From Molanna angustata (lineage: Eukaryota; Arthropoda; Insecta; Trichoptera; Molannidae): 64,000 bases of DNA. Position numbers and translations under genes: made by a program. This document shows, one piece after another, positions 1-11,067 of the stretch (position 1 is the stretch's first letter; each line of letters begins with the position of its first letter). The notes under the pieces are model-generated. The model saw only the letters and a program-made list of their open reading frames with translations. It was not told where the DNA came from and searched no databases. The stretch is from NCBI GenBank assembly GCA_963576475.1, contig OY754977.1, positions 31,937,172 to 32,001,171 on the forward strand, read 5' to 3'.

Positions 1-379
1 ACAAGACAGGTTAAAGTGGAACGGAAAAAACGTTATTAATGGAAATTAATTATTTCAAAATAATACTCAAAAGTGAGTGTTAATAGATTAATCAGTTGAA
101 ATCCTGCCTGAGGAAGGAACGGTTAGTTCCGAAACCGGTCGCAAATTCAATCGATACGTGGTGTAAACAAAGTTAAAAAAATATGGTTAATTTTTGTTAA
201 AATGTACCACAAAAATAAAAAGGCCATATTTAATAATACTAATTATATTAACTCAGAATGCAAGTATGTGTATTATTTTTTTTTATATTCGTCAATTTTC
301 TGACAATTGATTTTTATGTATTTATTTATTTATCGCACCTTTTTTTTTAAGGAAATCTTTTACAAGTAGATTGATCCAG
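1..379. other. AT-rich stretch, no gene seen
   Basis: No open frame or recognisable domain. It holds a T-rich (TTTA)n run near 319-333, which could be the reversed A-rich tail of a minus-strand LINE, and an imperfect GC-richer segment near 105-150 that does not recur in this window. Confidence 0.4.
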
Positions 380-479
380 CCCCACGAGGAAACACTGTTT
401 ATAGGAAAACTAGGGTTAGCAGTTTACAATATTTAGTGACACTGATGATAGTTCCCGCCCTACATTTGCACATAATCAA

Positions 480-1036
480 AATACTTCGTAATATTTCCAA
501 ACCGCAATGTCAGATCAAAACCTACTTTTTCTATTTCACACTCTAAAACTAATCTTAGGAAAAATTTCTTTACTAACCGAGCCACCTCCAATTTTAACAA
601 CCTGCTCAATAACATTGACTTTTTTCATACCCAATCTCTACACTCGTTCAAAATTGCGATAAAGCGCCAACTTTGCACTGAAAACATAACTCAAAATTCC
701 ACTCTCTAGTATATACATGAGTATATGTATGTGTCACCATAATGGTTGCAACACCTTCTTCGTTGATCCTTAAGTAAGTTAGAATCCCATGTTATGATTC
801 TAGAATATTATAATCCTCTCTGTACTATTCCCTGTATGTTTCAGGTGTGTTCCTATAATTTTGTTTTTTCTCATTTGTCGTAAATTGTATGTTAAGCTTT
901 TAAAATTATTTGATATGATGTCCTATTATTATGTACTGTAGTCTACATTGACTTGTTTTTTTTTTCATTGTCTTTAATATCATTATGCTCTACTGTACTG
1001 TTGGATATCCAAAAAAAATAAATAAAATAAAATATT
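480..1036 (+). mobile_element. LINE 3' fragment (end of ORF2 plus 3' UTR)
   Basis: The frame at about 538-705 reads NFFTNRATSNFNNLL and then HSFKIAIKRQL. This is the pattern seen at the extreme C-terminus of jockey/CR1-type reverse transcriptases: a conserved 'FF.NR...WN.LP' block followed by 'L..FK..L'. About 300 bases of AT-rich 3' UTR follow, ending in an A-rich AAATAAATAAAATAAAAT tail at 1011-1034. There is no upstream RT domain, so the copy is 5'-truncated, as is usual for target-primed reverse transcription. The subfamily is not resolved. Confidence 0.55.
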
Positions 1037-1049
1037 AATTTAATAAATA

Positions 1050-1470
1050 TAGACTTTAGGGCCGCTTATGACAGCATCAATAGGCGAAAATTATATAGTG
1101 CTATGAGAGAGCTCTCAATTCCCTAAAAGCTCATCACCCTGGTTGAGTTGACTATGTCCCATGTCCGGTGTAGAGTAAAAATACAAAACGACCTGTCAAA
1201 CCAATTCGAAACAATTAACGGCCTCCGACAAGGTAACGCCCTAGCTTGCTTGCTCTTCAACATAGCCTTGGAGAAAGTTGTGCGTGATTCCGGTGTCAAT
1301 ACTATTTGGAACCATATTTCACAAATCCGTACAACTTTTAGCATATGCGGATGACATTGATATTGTATCTAGAAATAAGCCTGCTCTTGCGGAGGCCTTT
1401 ACAGCCCTCAATACCGCTGCTAGGAGTCCCACCTTGGGATTTGGAGCTGATGATGATGATGATGAATTAA
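1050..1470 (+). pseudogene. LINE reverse transcriptase core fragment (family E)
   Basis: The frame at 1050-1120 contains DFRAAYDSINRRKLY, RT block A/B with the first catalytic Asp. It is followed by GLRQGNALACLLFNIALEK (block B' normally has GLRQGD; here the Asp is Asn). After a frame offset it reads LAYADDIDIVSRN, the catalytic YADD box. In-frame stops near 1121 and 1352 show it is dead. The fragment jumps straight into a (GAT)n run at 1447-1466. The related copy at 12.2-13.7 kb carries that run at its 3' end, so this copy has probably lost the C-terminal half by internal deletion. Confidence 0.75.
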
Positions 1471-1610
1471 ATAACCACTACGCTATTTTACATAAAAAAG
1501 CAGACACATAGCTCACATAAAACAGATCAATCTAGTCCAAAATGCCCGTTAAAACCTATTTATATTTTTTAAAAAATGTAACCATAGGCTATTCTTATAT
1601 GGACAATTAT

Positions 1611-1815
1611 TAATAAACACTTCCTTGCACCCTGTGCAAGTGGCAAGTTTATTGCCGTATGGCAATTTCTTCCAACTAACCAGTGTTTGCAGCCCAGAGA
1701 AGCAATATTTGCGTGAGAAATGAATTTAAATAAGTTTCTCCTCTGCGCGTAATCGAACCCAGGTCGCCCGCACAGAAACCGAACGGCTTACCAACTGTAC
1801 CACGGCGGTCGGCCG
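1611..1815 (-). mobile_element. tRNA-derived SINE, family S2
   Basis: Read on the minus strand, a tRNA-like head (GGCACAGTTGGTAAGCCG-type A box and a GGTTCGAT-type B box) is followed by CAGAGGAGAAA, then a body containing GGCAATAAACTTGCCACTTG, and a TTATTA tail. The same unit recurs near 4.5, 8.1, 10.1, 47.8, 48.95, 49.8 and 61.5 kb, which defines the family. This copy is nearly full length. Confidence 0.8.
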
Positions 1816-1914
1816 TTATATTGATGATTGTTTTCAGATTATTAATAACATATATGTTGCTAGCCGATGTTAGAGATGGTTGTAGATTTTTGAATAACAT
1901 CAATTAAAACAATG

Positions 1915-2290
1915 CTACGTAACAAGGAGAGATAAAACCCGTAGTGAATATGTGAGAGGTACCCTGGGTGTACGTGATGTCTTCGATAAGCTGATGGAAA
2001 CTACATAGACAGAAAAAGTATGTAACACTGCGCTGGACTATCGAGCACCCGGCAAAAGACCAAAAGGGCGTCCCAAAAATACGATGAAAGAGCTTGGTGG
2101 CAGAGGATATTGTTGGACACAGAGAGAAGGGAATATTGCACCTACCTGGTGGCGAACTTCTTTCTTCGTATCGTAGGTCTTCACGGAAGGCATCCACTAT
2201 AACTTCTGCATTACAACACGAAATAATAATGATAAGACACAGCACTTCCAAACACGGTTTGAGCATTAAAGGGCGCACGGCGCGTAGTAG
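1915..2290 (+). pseudogene. LINE C-terminal fragment
   Basis: The reading VRGTLGVRDVFDKL leads, after a stop, into GKRPKGRPKNTMKEL, and in a shifted frame to YRRSSRKASTI and SKHGLS. The basic 'GRP' block followed by an R/K-rich tail is the standard end of endonuclease-RT type LINE ORF2 proteins in insects. Several stops and frame changes make it non-functional. Confidence 0.55.
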
Positions 2291-2468
2291 TTTGATTAGA
2301 TCAATATAATGGCGTAAAAAGAGACGAAATATGTATGTGTGTTATGGTCTTGTCTAGAGATTTTTCAACTGCCTGACGTACACGACGACGAATTGTAGGC
2401 GATTATATATACAGCTGAGTACTCATGTAGGTAGAAATATTTTTGGGAGAGGAAAATATAAATATTTT

Positions 2469-2690
2469 GCGACCTTTGTAGCTCAGTTGGTTAGGTATCT
2501 GACTGCTGATCCAAAGATCCCTGGTTCGATTCCAGGTATTAACACAGTTTTTAATAGTGTTTTCAGTCTGGATCTGTGAGATGATAAATATCACAAGTCT
2601 CCAGAATGTGGCAACTTTTTATTGGGTGCGTGTTAAATTAATGTTTGACATTGTACCTATGTATTTGTTGCCCGAGAAGCAATATTATCA
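2469..2690 (+). mobile_element. tRNA-derived SINE, family S1
   Basis: The head is tRNA-like: GTAGCTCAGTTGG (A box) at about 2478 and GGTTCGATTCC (perfect B box) at 2523-2533, 34 bases apart. A body follows with AGTCTGGATCTGTGAGA, CTCCAGAATGTGGCAAC and TTGGGTGCGTGTTA, and it ends near GTTGCCCGAGAAGC. The body is shared with copies at 3.5, 9.8 and 38.2 kb. The non-tRNA body rules out a functional tRNA gene. Confidence 0.8.
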
Positions 2691-2779
2691 TTCAAAGGTT
2701 GGAAGTGTTGCCACATTTATGGAACAGATAAGTAGGCATTTAATGTCTCTAAGGACGATGCTCACGATAAATTGACGTG

Positions 2780-3515
2780 GAGGAGCGCAGAAAGTATAGC
2801 TTTCCACACCACTGTGTGGTAAAAATGCTAAGGAGGAATGAGAGATCAATTCATTATAGTTTTATCATTTTTGTACGAGTATATCACCAACTGATTAAAA
2901 ATATCACATGGCCACATTAATATTTCCTAAAACACTACTCTTACTGTATGATACTTTTTAATCATTAAATTATAAAATCATCATAAATTTTGGCCATATT
3001 TAGTTGAGCTTCACTGTATTTTCTATGAACGGTCAAAAGCCCGACACACTTGGCTGATCATACATGTTCCGATTGGAGTTTTTTTTTTACTTTGAAGTTT
3101 TATACTCTGAGCCAAGTTACCTTAATGGAAAATAAAAACCAAAAGAAAGTCTGCTCTCATTGGAAAAGCTTTCAATCAAGTAATTCGTGCTGGCGTTGTC
3201 GTACATAATCTCAGTATAAATGCTGATATAAATTTATGAAAAAAAAAAACAATTTACTTTTTTGGAAACAAAACAGCTTTCTTATACAAAATACATAATA
3301 AAGTTATATAATTGAAAACAAAATTAGCCTTTTATAATGTTTCACCAAAATAATTTCAAGTCATTTATATTATTTTACTCAAGACGAGAACATTTATCAA
3401 ATGAACGGATTCAAGGAAAAATATTAAGGATAGGTACGTATGGTTAGGAAACTGGGAATTGGGAAATGAACTGGGAGGAAGAAAAATGATAGGAAATAGG
3501 ATTCAATTGTTATTG
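2780..3515. other. AT-rich stretch, no gene seen
   Basis: No ORF, inverted repeat or family member was recognised. It is ordinary AT-rich intergenic or intronic sequence. Confidence 0.4.
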
Positions 3516-3520
3516 TTATC

Positions 3521-3709
3521 GTCGGCCTTCGTGGCACAGTTGGATAGGTATCTGACTGCTGATATAAAGGTCCCGGGTTCGATTTCCATTGTGTTTAAAG
3601 TCTGGATCTGTGAGACGATTAACGATCTTAAGTCTCCAGAATGTGGCAACTTGTTATTGGGTGCGTGTTATATTTGACATAGTACCTGTTAAAATAAAAA
3701 AAAAATAAA
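3521..3709 (+). mobile_element. tRNA-derived SINE, family S1
   Basis: Starts TCGGCCTTCGTGGCACAGTTGG, has a B box GGTTCGATTTCC at about 3576, and continues with the shared S1 body (GTCTGGATCTGTGAG, CCAGAATGTGGCAAC). It ends in an A-rich AATAAAAAAAAAATAAAG tail. It is diverged from the 2.47-kb copy. Confidence 0.75.
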
Positions 3710-4496
3710 GTATGTATTTGCAAATGTAGGTATATGCAAATTTTTATTTAATTTAAACAAGTGTTTATTTTACAAATTTAAATTGGAATAATTAGTAATT
3801 GCTAATACAGTTTAACTTTTTTTTTCGAAAGCAGTAAAATCAAACTATTTCTATTTATACGCTACCTACTATCTTGCATAACCTTAATTTAATTTTATGA
3901 GAGGTATTTTACGATTCTGGTATATATTTTTTACTCCCTTCCATTTTCAATATAGTACATATATAATATTTACATGATACAGGGAGAGACTACACGAGAA
4001 CAGAAAAGAAGACGTGGAAGCAAGCAGAATATTGCTACAACAATTTAACCCCGAGGTCTTGCGAATTCTTGAGCGAGTATGCTTTCCCTCAAGAATTCAG
4101 GGTGGATAGGAAAATGTTGGAAAACTTTTGCTAACAATTTTCCCGGTTGTATAATACACGTATTTACGCGTAGATGCCTAACACTTTTGCTAAACTTTAT
4201 CTGCAAATTTACCTACACATAAGATTATCATACCTACAGCTGGTATTTCGTAAAGGTATCTGATCTGTAGAAAATATTCCTTGTTATTTATCTTTAAATA
4301 ATGTTAATACCATAGACTGCTCCCATATAACACAGAGACTATCCCTAAATATTGGCGAGCTAAAATAATAACAAAACGTAAAAAAAGTGTTGATGAAATG
4401 TGAGTGTACACAAAATGTTTATTTAGGTACTGTCTCCCGTATATTGTTGATACGTATGTGTAACATTCTATACTTACTAAACCTTGTAAAAGTGAC
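3710..4496. other. AT-rich stretch, no gene seen
   Basis: No supported coding, RNA or repeat feature. The only low-complexity DNA nearby is a (GGAA)n run just downstream at about 4735-4755. Confidence 0.35.
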
Positions 4497-4618
4497 GTAG
4501 TTTCCAGTCCAGAGAAGCGATAATTGCCTTAGATTTGAATTTCACATCTGCTGGGAATATAACCAAGGACGCCGACACAAAAGCCAAAAATGTCTAACCA
4601 CTATTCTACGGCGATCGA
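4497..4618 (-). mobile_element. Diverged SINE S2 fragment
   Basis: The minus strand carries a weakened S2 head and the CAGCAGATG equivalent of the CAGCAGAGG block, then a CTTCTCTGGACTGGAAAC-like segment matching the S2 body. It is clearly older than the other S2 copies. Confidence 0.5.
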
Positions 4619-4959
4619 TTTTGTTGCCTTTACAAAATAATATGCTGTTAAGCAATCGTAACCCTACCGAAATATGTGGCATTGAAATAAAGATAAACAT
4701 CTTAATAAAATAGGTCTCAATTGATGATAAAGTAAAGGAAGGAAAGGAAGGAAGGTGACTTAGGGAATAGACGTATTGTGAGGGTTGATAAGTTCTAGAT
4801 TTATTGGCAAAGAAATCAAAGAGACATTGGTACCCACATCTTGGGGCGAGTATATTTTTTGTGTTGTATTCGCACGGAACATTTGGAGTGAGAAATCCGG
4901 TGACCAGAATATTTTTTTCATTCCCGTGCCGGGTTTTTCTTTCTTTCAAGATGTGGTCC

Positions 4960-5225
4960 TACAAAACAATGGTAGGGAGACCACATAACGGATGATGAAA
5001 GTTAGGAGGATGGCACCTGCACAATATTATCTCCGAGATACGTGTGCCAGATGAACATGGCTTACATGATTTAATAAAGGGATGAGGCTGAGGGAAAAAA
5101 CTCCAAGGGGCGCCCTCGCCTGGAGTATTTGGAAGAAATTTGCGAAGATATGGGTTACAGCACCTACAAACAACTGAAAAGGGTCACAGAGAACTATGAC
5201 CGAAACAAACCTCAGGACTGAAACA
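4960..5225 (+). pseudogene. LINE C-terminal fragment
   Basis: The frame at about 5092-5220 reads KNSKGRPRLEYLEEICEDM, then YKQLKRVTENYDRN and a stop. 'GRPR..Y...I.ED.G...Y..L.R...' is the usual C-terminal tail of RTE-like LINE proteins. Upstream, 4966-4995 shows remnants. No RT core is present, so the copy is 5'-truncated. Confidence 0.6.
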
Positions 5226-5504
5226 AGACAGAGAGTGGAACTGTAATGGTGAAAAGGTGTGACTCAATTTTTTTTAAGAATGAATATATCTGGTTACTTG
5301 GAAGAAAATACAGTTTGGCAATAAGTCCCTCAGTATAGAAAGTTATAGGTAGGTAAATAAATTTTTCCTTACATGCTTATATTATATACCTTCTAATAAG
5401 CTCTTCGCATACGTAGGTTGGAAAGACGTGTTTTTTTATGTGAATTTAATTTTTACAATATTCCATGCTATGAGGCACCATTTAAGAAAAATACTTCCAA
5501 TATT
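5226..5504. other. Nothing recognised
   Basis: Short AT-rich spacer without a supported feature. Confidence 0.35.
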
Positions 5505-5745
5505 TTCTATAGTCTTCGTTTTCGGATGTCCCACCTCACATAGTTGGGCAATGAGACTCACCATACATTCTGAATGTAGTAACTTTTTAGGTGGCGCGAG
5601 ACTTGTATGTAGGTATACACGTATGTGTTGTGCTTCATTTTATGAAATGATAATGCACATCCACGCACCTGTCGCTAGTAACCCGTATTGTGGGATATGT
5701 CGTGATGGTATGCTGGATGAATTATATGACATGTTTCCTTTATTA
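5505..5745 (-). repeat. Dispersed repeat, family C
   Basis: This segment matches, in reverse orientation, 22970-23215 and 53270-53480. Shared anchors are a CAT(C/A)ACAGCATAT(C/A)CCACAATG-like start, GTGTGCATT, AACACAT and GAATG(G/T)(G/A)TGG. The nature of the parent element is unknown. The open frame that overlaps this copy is a by-product. Confidence 0.6.
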
Positions 5746-5749
5746 TTGT

Positions 5750-6535
5750 AAATTAAATTTAGTAAGTAAATTGTAAAATATAACATATTTCTTTAATGTT
5801 TGAAACTGTCACATGATTTATATGAAAAATTTATTTTATTCTTGATTGCTATCCTTTCAATACAATATTTATAATAATATATTAAAATAAAACACATTTA
5901 TAACTTTCTTCCATTTAAACGAGCATCATCAGAGTACATAGTTAAGAAAGTAGAGCGAAATTAAACCAAGTGGAAGAAAATGATTTAATAAAAAAAACAC
6001 AATATTTATATATTCATTCCTTTATGTACTTCATTTATTTTTCATTGTACCTACTTATTAACCTTAATGTCTTTTTGGTATTCTTTTTTTCTTGGTATAA
6101 TCTCTTCCATCTCTATTATTTGTATCCTCGTTTTGAATATATTATATAGATATATGTAGATAGTCTTCACCACTAATATTCACCATTCTGACGATGCACG
6201 ACATTGAGCGATGATTGTTTTCATCATTATTCTATGGAAATATAAAATAAATATATTTTTCTGTCTCGTCTCATATGTTATATTGAAAATATGGTGACAG
6301 TCTGAACTACTCGCAATATTTCTATTTCCCTCCGTGTAATGATCTATGATATTATGTTAGATGGCTGCGGAACTTCTTCGTTCAGGAAATTACAATTTTC
6401 ATTCAGTCAAATAATTCTGTAGGTCGGCGTTTATTCTCTTATTAAGAAGCAACATCCTGCCGCATCTATACGTGCTACAAGGGCATATCGCACCTTTTTT
6501 GTAAAATAATTTTGGTAATAGTTCGCTGGTTCTCA
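5750..6535. other. AT-rich stretch, no gene seen
   Basis: No ORF or repeat family recognised. Confidence 0.35.
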
Positions 6536-6690
6536 AAAGATGTTCATCCCGATAACAGAATACCAACTTTGGCTCAAAGGAGATAGACAGAGTCAACAAA
6601 GCGGCTTACAACGGTCGATTCCTTTATGCGGCTTTGCGTGTCATGACAGCAATTCTATCTCTTTCTCTTCCGTCTATTTTATTTTAAATA

Positions 6691-6960
6691 ATGAATATGT
6701 CCTTGAAACGAGTACCTACATATTCATTCTCACTTTTAGAGGAACGAATCTTTGGATCCGATTCATACAAACTTTTAAGACGTTTAGAATTTGAATCAGG
6801 AAAATGGATTAAAATAACAAAACCTTTAGGTATTATTTCACTATCAGGAATCAGTTTCTACATAATATATAAACAGATGGTTTTTCAAAAAGAATTCGAG
6901 AAATGCTGTAAAGAAAGTGAACTTTTAATTGAAGAAAATACCATTAGAAACAGAAGTTAG
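6691..6960 (+). CDS. Candidate small single-TM protein, unrecognised
   Basis: An 89-codon frame starts at the first of two close ATGs (6691 and 6697) and ends at TAG 6958-6960. The predicted protein has a basic N-terminal part (residues 1-44, with KLLRRLEFESGKW), one hydrophobic stretch at about 45-60 (PLGIISLSGISFYIIY), then a charged, Lys/Glu-rich tail with two adjacent Cys (about 72-73). This composition differs from the random low-complexity ORFs around it, and no mobile-element motif is visible. I do not recognise the family. It could be a small membrane protein gene, one exon of a larger gene, or chance. No splice sites or promoter were identified with confidence. Confidence 0.3.
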   Translation: MNMSLKRVPTYSFSLLEERIFGSDSYKLLRRLEFESGKWIKITKPLGIISLSGISFYIIYKQMVFQKEFEKCCKESELLIEENTIRNRS

Positions 6961-7139
6961 TTTATTCCAAACAGTCTTAAACCCACCTGAATACCTACTT
7001 AGATATTTTTGATTCGACTTAGTTATTATTCTCCTTCTTCTTCTTCTGCTTTAGTTAGGACTGTGTCCTGTTATTCTCGGAGCCTGCTCTTGTGAAGTGG
7101 ACGTCCAGCTATCCTTCCTTCTTTTTTTACTTAGTTATT

Positions 7140-7385
7140 AATTTATTTAATCTAAAAATAAAATAATTATTTATTTGTTTTTTTAATTTGTATTTTTTTA
7201 TTTATATGATAAGTTATTTAATTGTTTATATATTTATTTATTTTGTAATGTGTTATTTATTTATTTATTTATTTTTCTTTAATTTGTTTAATTATTTTTA
7301 TTTATTGAAGTATTTATTTATCTTTTTTTTTCATTTATATATTTATTTAATTTTTTTTATTTATTTTTGATTTATTTATTCATTC
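7140..7385. repeat. T-rich (TTTATT)n low-complexity tract
   Basis: About 240 bases made almost only of T and A with repeated TTTATT and ATTT units. The ORF through it (many Phe/Tyr/Leu/Ile) is an artefact of composition. Confidence 0.85.
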
Positions 7386-8069
7386 TTAATATAAAAATAT
7401 GAATTCATTTAATGATAATGGAGTTGTCAATGAATTTTTCATCAAATTGTAAGTACCTACGGTAAATACAATGTGTACCTACATAATATGTAAATACGTA
7501 TAGATGAAGAATAATGAACGTTGAGAAAATGTATGAGGATGAAATAATTTGTTTGACTGTAACATGGAAATTGGTGAATATCAGACATAGAGATATTTAT
7601 TTGTCTTACTGTAACAAGGAGATGAGTTAACATCAGACATAGCGATATTACATCATAGAGAAATAGGTATAGACAAGAAGAGAGAATAGATGACAAAATC
7701 TTACCTCTAAATGTAAATACGGTTACAAAACCCCTCCTCCGCACAATCAACAAATACCTTTGAAGATGAACATCCCGCAAGTAGTACTTCTTATCTTCCT
7801 GGTACCGACAAAATGTGTACAAACATCAATACAACAGGGTGATTTGGATATGAGTGTTTATTTTTAATTTTTCAAAAATTAAACAATCCCTTGATCCTTT
7901 GACAACCATATGAACGATATTCTGAAAGATGGTGATGAAAGGGTGAACAACAGACGATGCATGAATGTTGAAGAGGTAATGAACGTGTGTCAAGATAGAA
8001 AAATATGTCTTTACACAGACATGAAGGCACATTGGACTATTACCGTAGCATAGTACTATGTCCTCTGTC

Positions 8070-8215
8070 TCTTGTACCAGCAGGCAACGCCGGCGTCCTG
8101 GTTTTGATTCCCATCAGAGGTAATCTTACTTTTTGGGGTGCAAAAACTGTTTACTTGGAAGAATTTTCCATTTCGCAATAAACTCTTGGCTTGCACAAGT
8201 AGCAAGAAATTATAG
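8070..8215 (+). mobile_element. Diverged SINE S2 copy
   Basis: Contains CCGGCGTCCTGG, a weak B box (GGTTTTGATTCCC), the CAGAGG block, then GTTTACTTGGAAGAA and GCAATAAACTC, followed by a CTTGCACAAGT-like 3' segment. The spacing matches S2, but divergence is high. Confidence 0.5.
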
Positions 8216-8343
8216 AAGAAATCATTTAAATTGTACAATTCATAAAATAAATGGCATAGCGGCTAACGAATTGGATTAGTATTTCGGTGGACGCGTAATA
8301 GAATCCTGATTTCATTCACTTATCAGGACTTGCCCCCCCAGGT

Positions 8344-9710
8344 TGGCAAGTCTGGTTTACAGGCGGAATCAAAAGCACCCATGTTTACCCATTTCATGCA
8401 TATAATTATTAATGATATGAGTAAACATGGATGGTTTTGATTCCGCCTGTTGACTAAATTTGCCCCCCTGGTCTGACGGTGAATTCAAAACCCTCATGAT
8501 TACCCATGTCATGAATATAATTATCATATGGAGTTCTCTAATTATCATAATTATCATATGGATGATATAGAACTCCATACGATAATATTGTATCCATAAT
8601 AACCCATATCATGGATATAATTAAATATATATTGAAGTTCTATAAAATATAAAACTCAATAACTCAATACGATAATTATATCCATGATATGGGTTATCCT
8701 GAGGGGTTTGATTCCACTGTTTGACGGGACTTGCTCCCCCCCCCAGATGGACATACGTGAAGAAGAAGTGTAGGAACTTGTAAATATACATGTTTCACGT
8801 ACAATATCATTCTCTTAAGTACTTAAAATAAAACAAAACTTGAAAATAAGCGATTAATAATATCTATGAAACTATATTTAAATTGCCTGAATCATGCTGT
8901 ATATGTGAATTTCGTATTTGGGTATGAATAGTTTTCATGGTCTTAATATTATTACGTTAATATTCATGAAGCAATGTTTATTTATTTCAATCTAAAATTA
9001 ACAGATACCACAACAGTATTGAAAAAATGTCTGGTCCATTGGCGAAATCAAAACAATCTACGTTTACCCATATCATGGATATAATTTATTATCTTATGAA
9101 GTTCTATATTATCTTACGATGTAATACAACTCCATAAGATTATTATATCCATGATATGGGTAAACATGGATGGTTTTGATTCCGCCGGTAAACCAAAAAA
9201 TAATGAAATAATGAAATCAAAACCCTCATAATTACGCATATCATGGATATAATTATCAAATGGAGTTCTATAATATTATATATATTAAGTTATTATGCAA
9301 CTCTATTAGATAATTATATCTATGATATGGGTAAACATGATGGTTTGGATTTCGCCGTTTGACTAGGTGGGCAAGTCTGGTTAACCGCCGGAATCAAAAA
9401 CACCCATGTTTAGCCATATCATGGATATAATTTTTACAACATCTTAAGATATTATAGAACTCCATAAGAAAATTATATCCATGATATGGGCAAACATGAA
9501 TGGTTTTGATTTCGTAGGTAAACCAGGGGGTAAATCTGGTCCAACCGGCGAAATCAAAATCCTCACGCTTACCCATATCATGGATATAATTATTATATGG
9601 AGTTATAAAATATCTTTAGATGTCATAGAACTCTATATGATAATTATATCCATGATATGGGTAGTCACGAGGGTTTTGATTTCGCCGGTTGGACCAGACT
9701 TGCCCCCAAG
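8344..9710. repeat. Cluster of palindromic MITEs, family G
   Basis: At least six foldback units lie in a loose tandem: about 8344-8468, 8469-8745 (composite), 9028-9197, 9210-9366, 9367-9530 and 9530-9710. A typical unit of 160-190 bp reads GGCAAGTCTGGTCCAACCGG, then CGAAATCAAAACC, ACCCATATCATGGATATAAT and ATGGAGTTCTAT, and then the same blocks reversed, ending CCAGACTTGCCCCC. Each unit is almost fully self-complementary with a short centre. There is no coding capacity. The same family occurs at 45.3, 45.6 and 48.05 kb. About 280 bases at 8746-9027 are AT-rich without a unit. Confidence 0.85.
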
Positions 9711-9778
9711 TACTGCTAGTTGTGTGCAGTTGACTAGTAGAAATAACTTTAGGGCAATAAGTCCACCACATTATCATG

Positions 9779-9935
9779 TGTCGGCCTTAGTGGCTCAGTT
9801 GGTTAGGTATCTGACTGCTGATCCATGGGGCCCGGGTTCGATTCCCGATAGAGACAGAGTAATTGTCTTTAGTGGCGTGTGTTTAATTGATATGTGACAT
9901 AGTACCTATAAGTTGCCCGATAAAGGTAAAAAAAA
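9779..9935 (+). mobile_element. tRNA-derived SINE, family S1
   Basis: TCGGCCTTAGTGGCTCAGTT at the start is a good A-box region, with B box GGTTCGATTCCC at 9835-9846. A shortened S1 body follows with GTGTGTTTAATTGATATGTG, GTTGCCCGATAAAGG and an A-rich tail. It directly follows the G cluster. Confidence 0.8.
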
Positions 9936-10109
9936 TAATATGTAGGTATTTTTTTTAATAAAATTTTAAAATTATTAAAATTCACAGGGTAAGCAGGGAA
10001 ATAAAAACCTTTACAACAGAGGAGTTATCAAGTTGTTTAGTTATTATGTTAATATAATAATTTTAATGCGATTGTATTTAGAGCCTACTTTTTTAGAAAT
10101 TTCCTTGTG

Positions 10110-10438
10110 CCGACCGCCATGGCACAATTGGTAAGCCGTTCGGTTTCTATGCGTGCGTCCTGGGTTCGATTGCCAGCAGAGGAGAACTTATTTAAATTTA
10201 TTTCTTACTGGTTTCCTGAAACACTGGTTCTTCTTCTTCTTCTTTAGCCTGTTCTTTTCCATTCTTGGACATAGGCCTCCCCTTGATCCTCCACGACTCC
10301 CTGTCTTGGGCACATGTTGTCATTAGACCACTTTTCCTGGGGTCTGCCGACGCCTCTTCGGTAAATATTGTGTCACGGCAATAAATTCGCCACTTGCGCA
10401 GGTGCAAGGATGTGTTTATGATTATTATTATTATTTAA
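10110..10438 (+). mobile_element. SINE S2 copy with an internal insertion
   Basis: The S2 head at 10110-10190 contains CGACCGCCATGGCACAATTG, with B box GGTTCGATTGCC and the CAGCAGAGGAG block. The body starts with TTTATTTCTTACTGG, is interrupted at about 10230, and resumes at about 10365 with TCACGGCAATAAATTCGCCA. It ends in a (TTA)n tail at 10421-10435. The inserted piece is listed separately. Confidence 0.75.
10229..10360 (-). mobile_element. LINE-F-like 3' tail inserted in SINE S2
   Basis: On the minus strand it encodes CAQDRESWR, like the AQDRERW block of LINE-F at 12.9 kb, and ends in a (GAA)n tail (plus strand CTTCTTCTTCTTCTTT at 10230-10245). The position inside an S2 body shows a 5'-truncated insertion later than that SINE. 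A clean target duplication is not visible. Confidence 0.5.
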
Positions 10439-10444
10439 CTTGGA

Positions 10445-10745
10445 CGTGGCAAAAGACGCATTAAAGTAGAAATAAAATAAGATAAAAAGGATATTAATTA
10501 ACGATGAGATGGACTGCATCAAATTTGTGAGTTAACATTAAAACGTTTTTTTCAGACATTTTGTTTTAATATTTGCAACATTATTATTTTTAATTGTATT
10601 TTACACTGTTTGTAAGGTGTCTAATTCATTTTTGTATTTTTTATCTGAAACTATATTTTTTTAATATTTATCTTTGTTTGTAATTAATTATTTTAAGTGT
10701 TGTAACAAGTAAATGGCTGAAGCCGTATATTGTATAAATAAATAA
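10445..10745. other. AT-rich spacer, nothing recognised
   Basis: No ORF or repeat unit. An AATAAATAAT stretch near 10736-10745 could be an A-rich LINE tail. Confidence 0.3.
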
Positions 10746-10749
10746 TTTA

Positions 10750-11067
10750 TATATAAATGAAAGTGAATGCCCTGAGGTGGTTTGAGTATATTGAAAGAAT
10801 ACACGTGAACGACTGACCAAAAAACTGTGCTAGATGTGTGTTAGATATGGAGTGAATACCAGGAGCTGTTCTCTTAAAAGGATGGCATGACATGACCATG
10901 TGAATGATAATTTGAAATAAGAAAATATGAGAAGCTTGATCAACCAACGAGCATGTATGAGACGATATATGGATGTAAAGGAAGCCAGGGAATGCAAAAA
11001 TAGAGGATCATGGCGCTCTGTTCTTTCTGCTTACCCCGTAAGGGACATGGTGTGATGGTATATATTA
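10750..11067 (+). pseudogene. LINE-D C-terminal fragment, decayed
   Basis: Parallels the better copies at 17.2 and 19.2 kb: AATGCCCTGAGGTGGTTTGA (their ALRWFGHIER block), ACCAAAAAACTGTG (LTKKVY), ACGAGCATGTATGAGACGAT (ACMRRCMDV), and GCGCTCTGTTCTTTCTGCTT (WRSVLSAYP). It ends GTGTGATGGTAT, the family 3' end. Several frameshifts are present. Confidence 0.65.

Noticed and set aside
2469..2545. Functional tRNA gene
   Set aside because: Good A and B boxes, but the same head plus a non-tRNA body recurs at 3.5 and 9.8 kb, so it is a SINE.
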